From Candidatus Manganitrophus morganii (lineage in GTDB: Bacteria > Nitrospirota > Nitrospiria > SBBL01 > Manganitrophaceae), in the NCBI GenBank assembly GCA_021651055.1, contig JAJHOH010000001.1:3910001-3974000 (forward strand): a DNA stretch of 64,000 nt, in the 5' to 3' direction. The notes below the pieces were generated by a model, which did not search any database, was not told where the DNA came from, and was given only the letters and a program-made list of their open reading frames with translations. The position numbers were made by a program, and so were the translations under genes. This document shows, one piece after another, positions 56,367 to 64,000 of the stretch (its first letter is position 1; every line of letters begins with the position of its first letter).

Positions 56367-57299
56367 ATGCAGACGATGGGACTGAAGCGAAAAGACGTTC
56401 TCGCCATTGCCGAGATGGATAAAGAAGAGATCGAGCTGATTCTCCAGACGGCGGAATCGTTCAAAGAGGTCTCGACCCGCGAGATCAAGAAGGTGCCGAC
56501 CCTCCGGGGGAAGACGGTGGTCAACCTCTTCTTTGAGCCGAGCACCCGGACCCGGACCTCTTTCGAATTGGCGGCCAAGCGTCTCTCGGCCGACGTGATT
56601 AATATCTCCACCTCATCGAGCAGCGTGGTGAAGGGAGAGACCCTCCTCGACACGGCGCGAAACATCGAGGCGATGCAGTCGGACATCATCATCCTCCGCC
56701 ACGCCTCTTCCGGCGCCCCGTACATTTTGGCCCGGGCGCTGCGGAGCGCGGTGATCAACGCGGGGGACGGGTCGCACGAACATCCGAGCCAAGGGCTTCT
56801 CGACCTCTATACAATCAAAGAGAAGAAGGGGGGGATTCAGGGGCTGAAAGTGGTGATCGTCGGCGATGTGCTCCATAGCCGCGTCGCGCGCTCCGACATT
56901 CACGGTTTGAAAAAGCTGGGCGCCGAGGTCCATCTCGCCGGTCCTCCGACCATGATTCCCCTCGGCATCGAGCAGTGGGGAGTCAAAGTTCACTATCGTC
57001 TGGAGGAGGCGATTGCGGGGGCCGATGTGATCATCCTCCTTCGCCTCCAGCTGGAGCGTCAGGGAAAGGGATATCTCCCGACCCTTCGAGAGTATGCCCA
57101 GCTCTATGGTCTTAATAGCAAGCGGGTCGCGTTGGCCAACAACGGTGTTCTGGTGATGCACCCCGGCCCGATCAACCGGGGGGTCGAGGTGACCTCCGAG
57201 GTGGCCGACGGTCTCTCGTCGGTGATTCTGGAGCAGGTGACCAACGGGGTCGCGGTCCGGATGGCGTTGTTGTATCTTCTTTCCGGAGAAAAATCATGA
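56367..57299 (+). CDS. pyrB: aspartate carbamoyltransferase catalytic chain
   Basis: 310 aa. Carbamoyl-phosphate site [13 protein letters not shown], aspartate site [13 protein letters not shown] and [11 protein letters not shown]. Joins carbamoyl phosphate and aspartate. No pyrI is adjacent. The true start may be the ATG 9 nt later (56376). The stop overlaps pyrC's start by ATGA. Confidence 0.97.
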   Translation: MQTMGLKRKDVLAIAEMDKEEIELILQTAESFKEVSTREIKKVPTLRGKTVVNLFFEPSTRTRTSFELAAKRLSADVINISTSSSSVVKGETLLDTARNIEAMQSDIIILRHASSGAPYILARALRSAVINAGDGSHEHPSQGLLDLYTIKEKKGGIQGLKVVIVGDVLHSRVARSDIHGLKKLGAEVHLAGPPTMIPLGIEQWGVKVHYRLEEAIAGADVIILLRLQLERQGKGYLPTLREYAQLYGLNSKRVALANNGVLVMHPGPINRGVEVTSEVADGLSSVILEQVTNGVAVRMALLYLLSGEKS

Positions 57300-58591
57300 C
57301 CGAGCGAATCCTAATTCAAGGGGGACGGATCATCGATCCCGCGGCGGGAAGGGATGCCGTCGGCGATCTTTTGATCGAAGAAGGGACCGTCCGCGAGATC
57401 GGCCCGCGCCTTTCGGTCAAGGGCTCCTGCCAGAAAATCGATGCGGCGGGAAAACTCGTCGTCCCCGGACTCATCGACCTGCACAGCCATCTGCGCGAGC
57501 CGGGGTTCGAATATAAAGAAACGGTCGCGACGGCGACCGCCGCGGCGGCCGCGGGGGGCTTCACCACCATTTGCGCGATGCCGAACACCAACCCGATCAA
57601 CGACAACCAATCGGTCACCGAATTCATCCTTGAGCGGGCGAAGGCGGAGGGAAAAGTGCATGTCCTCCCGGTCGGGGCGATCACGAAGGGATCGAAAGGG
57701 GAGGAGCTGGCGGAGATCGGGGAGCTGGTCGCCGCCGGATGTGTCGCCCTCTCCGACGACGGCCGGCCGGTGATGAACAGCGAGCTGATGCGCCGGGCGA
57801 TGGAGTATGCGAAGATCTTCGACGTGCCGGTGATCGATCACTGCGAAGACCTCAACCTCTCGGCCGGCGGGGTGATGTTCGAGGGGGAGGTCTCGACCGC
57901 GCTCGGGTTGAAGGGGATTCCGGCCGCCTCGGAGACGGTGATGGTGGCGCGCGACATCGCCCTCGCCGAGCTGACCGGCGCGAAAGTCCATCTCGCCCAC
58001 ATCAGCTGCGGCGGCTCGGTCCACCTGATTCGCGAGGCGAAGCGGCGGGGGATCGCGGTGACGGCGGAGACCTGTCCGCACTATTTTACCCTGACCGACG
58101 ACCGGGTGCGGGGCTTCGACGCCAATGCCAAGATGAAGCCCCCCTTGGCGACCCGGCGCGACCTGGAAGCGGTCCGCGCCGGACTGGCCGACGGGACGAT
58201 CGACGCGATCGCCACCGATCACGCCCCGCACGCCGCGCAGGAGAAAGAGTGCGAGATCGACCATGCACCGTTCGGGATCATCGGCCTGGAGACCGCTTTT
58301 TCCCTCTCCCTGATGTTGGTGGAGGAGGGGCTGCTCACGTTGCCGGCGCTGATCCAAAAGATGACGGAGAACCCGGCCCGGATCATCGGCAAAAAAATCG
58401 GGCGGCTTGGGATCGGCGATCGGGCCGACGTCACGCTGATCGATCCCGCGGCGGAGTGGGTCGTCGATGCCGGCGACTTCAAGTCGAAGAGCAAGAATTC
58501 CCCGTTCATCGGCTGGAAGATGAACGGGCGGATCGCCGGCATCGTCCTGTCCGGCGTCTGGAAGCCCGCGGATGCGGAGGCAAGGCGATGA
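57296..58591 (+). CDS. pyrC: dihydroorotase
   Basis: 431 aa, type I (long) form. Metal site [15 protein letters not shown] (HxH), further His in HISCGGS, and TDHAPH for the catalytic Asp. Closes carbamoyl-aspartate to dihydroorotate. GGAG before the ATG; overlaps both pyrB and carA by 4 bp. Confidence 0.97.
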   Translation: MTERILIQGGRIIDPAAGRDAVGDLLIEEGTVREIGPRLSVKGSCQKIDAAGKLVVPGLIDLHSHLREPGFEYKETVATATAAAAAGGFTTICAMPNTNPINDNQSVTEFILERAKAEGKVHVLPVGAITKGSKGEELAEIGELVAAGCVALSDDGRPVMNSELMRRAMEYAKIFDVPVIDHCEDLNLSAGGVMFEGEVSTALGLKGIPAASETVMVARDIALAELTGAKVHLAHISCGGSVHLIREAKRRGIAVTAETCPHYFTLTDDRVRGFDANAKMKPPLATRRDLEAVRAGLADGTIDAIATDHAPHAAQEKECEIDHAPFGIIGLETAFSLSLMLVEEGLLTLPALIQKMTENPARIIGKKIGRLGIGDRADVTLIDPAAEWVVDAGDFKSKSKNSPFIGWKMNGRIAGIVLSGVWKPADAEARR

Positions 58592-59715
58592 AGCGGGCGA
58601 TCCTGCTGCTGGAAGATGGAACGGCCTTCCTCGGAAAGTCGTTCGGGGCCGAGGGAGAAGCGGTCGGCGAGGTGGTCTTCAACACCAGCATGACCGGCTA
58701 TCAGGAGATCCTGACCGATCCCTCTTATAAAGGGCAGATCGTCACGATGACCTATCCCTTGATCGGCAATTACGGCGTCAATCCGGAAGATGTCGAATCG
58801 GAGCGTCCCTGGCTGGAAGGGTTCATCGTCAAGGAGTACTCCTCTTTCCCGAGCAACTGGCGGGCGACCGAGCCGCTCGATCAGCTCTTGAAGCGCAACC
58901 GGATCGTCGCCATCGAGGGGATCGACACCCGCGCCCTGACCCGAAAGATCCGCGACCGCGGCGCGATGCAGGGAATCCTTTCGACGGAAGCGTTTGAAAC
59001 GGCCTCCCTCATGAAGAAGTTGAAGTCTCATCCGCCGCTCGTCGGGCAGGACCTCGTCCGGCAGGTCACCTGCGTCGAGGCATATCCCTGGAAAGAAGGA
59101 GCCTGGCGGGAGGCGGTTCCGGCGCCGGTCCATCATGTGGTGGCATACGACTTCGGGATCAAACAGAACATGCTCCGGCGGCTGGCCCAGATGGGATGCC
59201 GGGTGACGGTGGTCCCCGCCGAGACCCCGGCCGAAAAGGTGCTGTCGATGAATCCCGACGGCGTTCTTCTCTCGAACGGGCCGGGCGACCCGGAGGCGGT
59301 GACCTATGCGATCCGGAACACCGAGAAGCTGATCGGCAAAAAGCCGATCCTCGGAATTTGTCTCGGCCATCAGATCCTGGGGCTGGCGCTCGGGGGAAAA
59401 TGCAAGAAGCTCAAATTCGGCCATCACGGCGGGAACCAGCCGATCATGGACCTGGCGACGCGTCGGGTGCAGATCGTTGCCGAGAATCACGGCTTCGCCG
59501 TCGATCTCGCGTCGATCGAAAAAGAGGTGGCGCTGACCCATGTGAACCTGAACGACAACACGGTCGAGGGGATGCACCACCGGACCCTCCCGGTCTTTTC
59601 CGTTCAGTACCATCCGGAGGCCTCGCCGGGCCCGCACGATGCCCACTTTCTCTTCAAACGGTTCATCGACTCTTTTACCCACCAAACAGCCTCTGCCCAA
59701 GGAAGGGGGAGATAA
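58588..59715 (+). CDS. carA: carbamoyl-phosphate synthase small subunit
   Basis: 375 aa; start at 58588 because GGAGG precedes it and ATGA overlaps the pyrC stop. The glutaminase domain has [15 protein letters not shown] with the nucleophile Cys, and YHPEASPGP for the His-Glu pair. Supplies ammonia to CarB. The longer in-frame ORF upstream runs within pyrC in another frame and is not coding. Confidence 0.96.
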   Translation: MKRAILLLEDGTAFLGKSFGAEGEAVGEVVFNTSMTGYQEILTDPSYKGQIVTMTYPLIGNYGVNPEDVESERPWLEGFIVKEYSSFPSNWRATEPLDQLLKRNRIVAIEGIDTRALTRKIRDRGAMQGILSTEAFETASLMKKLKSHPPLVGQDLVRQVTCVEAYPWKEGAWREAVPAPVHHVVAYDFGIKQNMLRRLAQMGCRVTVVPAETPAEKVLSMNPDGVLLSNGPGDPEAVTYAIRNTEKLIGKKPILGICLGHQILGLALGGKCKKLKFGHHGGNQPIMDLATRRVQIVAENHGFAVDLASIEKEVALTHVNLNDNTVEGMHHRTLPVFSVQYHPEASPGPHDAHFLFKRFIDSFTHQTASAQGRGR

Positions 59716-59717
59716 TC

Positions 59718-60698
59718 ATGCGACGTCGAATCTTCGATACACATCTGTTCACGATCATTCTTGGAGGGGGACTCTCGTTTTTGCTCTCGGGATGCATCTA
59801 TAACATTTCCCTGCTCCCCCAGCCCGGACCGTTGGAGGAAAAGGTCGTCGAGGGGAGCGGCGACGACAAGATCCTTCTGCTCGATATCTCGGGCATCATC
59901 TCCGAGGAGAAGCCGGATGGCCTGATCGAGCGCCCCGATATGGTCGCCCGGGTCAAGGAGGAGTTAAAGCGGGCGGAGTCCGACAAGGGGGTGAAGGCGG
60001 TGGTCTTGCGGATCAACAGCCCCGGCGGAACGGTGACCGCCTCCGACATCATCTATCACGAGATCGTCCGATTCAAGGAGCGGACCGGCCGAAAAGTGAT
60101 CGCATCGATTATCGACGTCGGCGCGTCCGGCGGGTACTATATCGCGATGGCGGCCGATCGGGTGATCGCCCAGCCGACCTCGGTGACCGGCAGCATCGGC
60201 GTGATCATGCTGCATGTGAATCTTCAAGGGCTGATGGAAAAGGTGGGGGTGGGGGCCGAAGCGATCAAGTCGGGAGAGAATAAAGATTTGGGCATCCCGA
60301 CACAGCCCCTTACGCCGGAGGACCGTGAGATCTTCCAGAGTGTGATCAACGATATGTATGCCCGCTTTCTGGAGGTGATCATCCGAGGCCGGGAGGGGCT
60401 CCCCGCGGACCGGATCAAGGCGCTCGCCGACGGCCGGATCTACACCGCCACCCAGGCGAAGGAGGCCGGCCTGGTCGATCAGATCGGCTACCTGGACCAG
60501 GCGATCGAGCTTGCGAAATCGGAAGCGGGTCTCACGGAGGCGAGTGTGATCCTCTACAGCCGGTCGGGCCAGCATATCAACAACATCTACTCCGAGGCGA
60601 TCCGGACGGAGGTGAATCCCCTCTCCGCCTGGGGGGTCGACCCCAAGCGGCTTTTGCAGGGGGGATCGGCGAGGTTTCTTTATCTTTGGATGCCGTAA
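59718..60698 (+). CDS. sppA: signal peptide peptidase SppA-like S49 protease, lipoprotein
   Basis: 326 aa. Lipobox LLSGC within the signal. The S49 core is VLRINSPGGTVTASDIIYHE, IDVGASGGYYIAMAAD with the Ser nucleophile and SGENKDLGIP with the Lys base. Short 36-kDa form. GGAAGGGGGAGA before the ATG, 2 bp after carA's stop. Degrades signal peptides or membrane fragments. Its place between carA and carB is unusual. Confidence 0.93.
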   Translation: MRRRIFDTHLFTIILGGGLSFLLSGCIYNISLLPQPGPLEEKVVEGSGDDKILLLDISGIISEEKPDGLIERPDMVARVKEELKRAESDKGVKAVVLRINSPGGTVTASDIIYHEIVRFKERTGRKVIASIIDVGASGGYYIAMAADRVIAQPTSVTGSIGVIMLHVNLQGLMEKVGVGAEAIKSGENKDLGIPTQPLTPEDREIFQSVINDMYARFLEVIIRGREGLPADRIKALADGRIYTATQAKEAGLVDQIGYLDQAIELAKSEAGLTEASVILYSRSGQHINNIYSEAIRTEVNPLSAWGVDPKRLLQGGSARFLYLWMP

Positions 60699-60718
60699 CA
60701 GAGAGTGTATACATTTCT

Positions 60719-61201
60719 ATGTCGGATCAATTCAGGGATTTTATTGCGGTTCTTGCTGCCCTTGATAAACATGGTGTGGATTATGTTTTGATCGGGGGCG
60801 TTGCGGTTGTCCTTCATGGGATGGAACGGTTAACCCGTGATGTGGACATTATGGTCAAGATGGTTCCTGAAAACGTTGAAAGGTTGAGGAAGGCGCTCCA
60901 TGAGGTTTTCGATGATGGTTCCATCGAGGAGATTACGCTCGGTGAGTTGCAGAAATATCCCGTGATTCGTTATGGAACGCCGAATGATTTTTATATCGAT
61001 GTCATCGCTCGGATAGGTGAGGTTGCCGCATTTGAGAGCTTGGATTATGAAGTTCTTGATTACCAAGGGACAAAGATCAAGATTGCGACACCCGAGACGT
61101 TGTATCGTCTCAAGAAGGACACCGTGCGCGATCGAGATAAAATGGATGCAGCGTTTTTACTGGAGCTAATTAAAGCAAGAAAATCAAACCTGCCTCGCTA
61201 G
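60719..61201 (+). CDS. MNT/AbiEii-like nucleotidyltransferase
   Basis: 160 aa from ATG 60719 (an ATG at 60686 lies inside sppA). Nucleotidyltransferase fold: DYVLIGGVAVVLHGMERLTR and the metal Asp pair DVDIMVK, then ATPETLYRLKKDTVRDRDK. Family members are toxin or antitoxin components and resistance enzymes. AT-richer than the pyr genes around it; probably inserted. Confidence 0.85.
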   Translation: MSDQFRDFIAVLAALDKHGVDYVLIGGVAVVLHGMERLTRDVDIMVKMVPENVERLRKALHEVFDDGSIEEITLGELQKYPVIRYGTPNDFYIDVIARIGEVAAFESLDYEVLDYQGTKIKIATPETLYRLKKDTVRDRDKMDAAFLLELIKARKSNLPR

Positions 61202-61231
61202 GGTTGATTTTCATCTTTATCGAGAAGTCTG

Positions 61232-61483
61232 ATGCCGGTCTACAAATATAGAACGTTTGAAGAAGCGGAACGAGCTCTATGGAATTTCAATCCGGATGAG
61301 GCGTACTTTAAAAGAGTCGCCGACCTTTGGGCATTTGCGGATCAACTGAATTCCATCGTTTATCCCAAGGGGGTTTTTAAGTTTCAAAATCTAGAAGAAG
61401 CAAATAGGCAAAGATACGAATTGGAATTGGCCCATGCAAGAAAGGTTCAAGCCGGTGGTACTCAGCGACATGGAAGTAAATAG
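61232..61483 (+). CDS. small protein of nucleotidyltransferase module, copy 1
   Basis: 83 aa with KYRTFEEAERALW and YPKGVFKFQNLEEANRQR. Shares the core (P-K/R-G-V-x-x-F-x-x-x-E-E-A) with the next gene, so the two are paralogues. It follows the nucleotidyltransferase by 30 bp; I infer partners in a toxin/antitoxin-like module. No known domain. Confidence 0.7.
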   Translation: MPVYKYRTFEEAERALWNFNPDEAYFKRVADLWAFADQLNSIVYPKGVFKFQNLEEANRQRYELELAHARKVQAGGTQRHGSK

Positions 61484-61525
61484 GCCCGAAGCAGGCGAAG
61501 GATGTTCTACAGAAAAGAGTATCTG

Positions 61526-61732
61526 ATGGAGAAGATCAAAATCGTCGGCAGGCGGCGGCAGAGGGAGACTGAAACGGAGAAAGACTACGATGTCTTGTTA
61601 AAGACGCTGCAGGCACTTCGCGGAAACCGCGGCATTTGTCCAAGGGGGGTTTATCGTTTCAGGACGTTTGAGGAAGCAGATCAATGGATGATCCGGATGA
61701 TCGCCAAGGCTTCAGCAGAAACCCGACCGTAG
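61526..61732 (+). CDS. small protein of nucleotidyltransferase module, copy 2
   Basis: 68 aa from the second ATG (AAAAGAG about 7 nt before it; first ATG at 61502 gives 76 aa). Has PRGVYRFRTFEEADQWM, matching the previous small gene. It was probably the partner of the broken nucleotidyltransferase at 61684, which overlaps its end. Confidence 0.62.
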   Translation: MEKIKIVGRRRQRETETEKDYDVLLKTLQALRGNRGICPRGVYRFRTFEEADQWMIRMIAKASAETRP

Positions 61733-61860
61733 ACGACTTGGTTCAGCTCTGTAAATCGCTCAATGAAGCAGGGGTTCGATATGTCGTGGTCGGAGGATTT
61801 GCCGTTGCGCATCATGGCTACGTTCGGACGGAGGAGGGATCATGGCTAAGGCTTCGATAG
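61684..61860 (+). pseudogene. truncated nucleotidyltransferase remnant
   Basis: 58 codons: DDLVQLCKSLNEAGVRYVVV, then GGFAVAHHGYVRTEEGSW and a TAG. The N-terminal family pattern (GGFAxxxHGxxR) is kept but the catalytic Asp pair that should follow is lost. The deletion joins it to the next toxin/antitoxin module, whose start lies inside the remnant. Confidence 0.75.
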
Positions 61861-62096
61861 AGTATAAAGAACTTCAGAAGATGTTGAAGAGCCTTCCTTC
61901 CGACAAGTTGAAAGAGGTTTTAGACTTCGTACAGTTTCTCAAAACCAAGGAGATGATCGATCCGAGTCAGGCATACTTCTGGACGAAGAAGTGGCAGCAG
62001 ATGGAGAAAGGGGCGGAAGAGGACATTAAAAAGGGAAGAGTTCATCAATACCCTTCGATTGATGCTTTAAAGAAAAAAATAGAGAATGGCGATTAA
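61842..62096 (+). CDS. antitoxin of a RelE/ParE-type module
   Basis: 84 aa. Acidic, with KELQKMLKSLPSDKLKEVLD and an ending typical of DUF2281-like antitoxins (EDIKKGRVHQYPSIDALKKK). GGAGGAGGGATC precedes the ATG. The stop directly abuts the toxin ATG. Neutralises the toxin and probably represses the pair. Confidence 0.8.
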   Translation: MAKASIEYKELQKMLKSLPSDKLKEVLDFVQFLKTKEMIDPSQAYFWTKKWQQMEKGAEEDIKKGRVHQYPSIDALKKKIENGD

Positions 62097-62357
62097 ATGC
62101 GCTTTCAGACAACCGAGCGATTTGAGAAGTCGATGAGGAAGTTGCCTGTTGGGGTGAGAAACAAATTCTATAAGCAGCTTTCGCTTCTACTTCGAAATCC
62201 AAGGCATCCCTCTCTCCATACAAAGAAAATCAAGGGAGCCGACGGTATCTGGGAGGTGCGGGTAGATGATCACTATCGGTTTACCTTTTCTCAGGATGAA
62301 GATCTGATCACGTTGCGGGTCGTCGGTCACCATGACGACGTCTTGAAAAAACCATAA
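62097..62357 (+). CDS. RelE/ParE-family toxin
   Basis: 86 aa. Reads FEKSMRKLPVGVRNKFYKQL, HPSLHTKKIKGADGIWEVRV and DDHYRFTFSQDEDLITLRVV. The basic-aromatic pattern is that of RelE-superfamily toxins. Starts one base after the antitoxin's stop. Likely an mRNA interferase, if active. Confidence 0.87.
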   Translation: MRFQTTERFEKSMRKLPVGVRNKFYKQLSLLLRNPRHPSLHTKKIKGADGIWEVRVDDHYRFTFSQDEDLITLRVVGHHDDVLKKP

Positions 62358-62369
62358 CAGGAATCGAAA

Positions 62370-64000
<1,631 letters not shown>

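Noticed and set aside
57739-58587. Long in-frame extension of carA into pyrC
   Set aside because: Reads a second frame through pyrC; the carA start at 58588 has its own ribosome site and overlap.

Overview
The window is chromosomal DNA of a GC-rich, diderm, metal-handling bacterium. A Nitrospirota-type lithotroph, possibly near 'Candidatus Manganitrophus', is my best guess. That rests on gene style: a Cyc2-like fused cytochrome-porin, an erythrin-VIT metal exporter, many Gly-rich lipoproteins and a PyrR-controlled pyr operon. It does not rest on a database match; the partial 23S rRNA at the left edge could settle it.

Layout. 1-1200: 3' part of 23S rRNA, 5S rRNA and terminator, followed by a decayed second copy of the 5S tail plus terminator. 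1.3-4.4 kb: small ORF, then a three-gene HDOD/GGDEF signalling unit and a ferritin-like protein. 4.6-7.0 kb: Cyc2-like outer-membrane cytochrome and Er-VIT metal transporter. 7.4-12.6 kb: subtilase lipoprotein and hybrid histidine kinase. 12.96-16.6 kb: visibly AT-richer island with a methyltransferase-like gene translationally coupled to a reverse transcriptase, behind a long leader; this is the best candidate for an undescribed (defence-type) system. 16.7-23.9 kb: collagen/propeller lipoprotein, small membrane or secreted proteins, a MetOD1-type sensor coupled to a histidine kinase, and a LuxR regulator. 24.2-27.3 kb: His-rich tyrosinase, PEGA-like protein and patatin lipoprotein. 27.3-35.2 kb: cyclophilin, B12 radical SAM protein (start problem), ABC ATPase, RhlE helicase, cold-shock protein with an upstream short transcript unit, TPR protein, HAD phosphatase and glyoxalase-like protein. 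35.3-39.2 kb: two large lipoproteins. 39.4-44.2 kb: Tat dienelactone hydrolase, hemerythrin, cupin, phosphoglycolate phosphatase and a Ser/Thr kinase. 44.24-45.19 kb: non-coding, CTAG-rich, with DnaA-box-like 9-mers. 45.2-55.6 kb: RluB, AspS, DedA, molybdopterin oxidoreductase, FGE-like protein, alcohol dehydrogenase, Nudix, cyclase, 6-phosphogluconate dehydrogenase and a DUF4157-type putative metalloprotease. 55.6-64 kb: pyrimidine operon pyrR-pyrB-pyrC-carA-sppA-[toxin/antitoxin cluster]-carB, with a promoter, PyrR-type RNA hairpin and attenuator.

Genes that work together: the pyr operon (UMP synthesis up to dihydroorotate, PyrR feedback at the leader); the metal block (ferritin-like, Cyc2-like, Er-VIT; electron uptake from metal and metal detoxification, inferred); the HDOD/GGDEF unit; the MetOD1 sensor plus kinase; and the MTase-like/RT pair. 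Short GC-rich palindromes (GTAGGGGCGGGTTT... type) recur between genes as a dispersed repeat family. No tRNA gene, CRISPR array, transposase or integrase was recognised.
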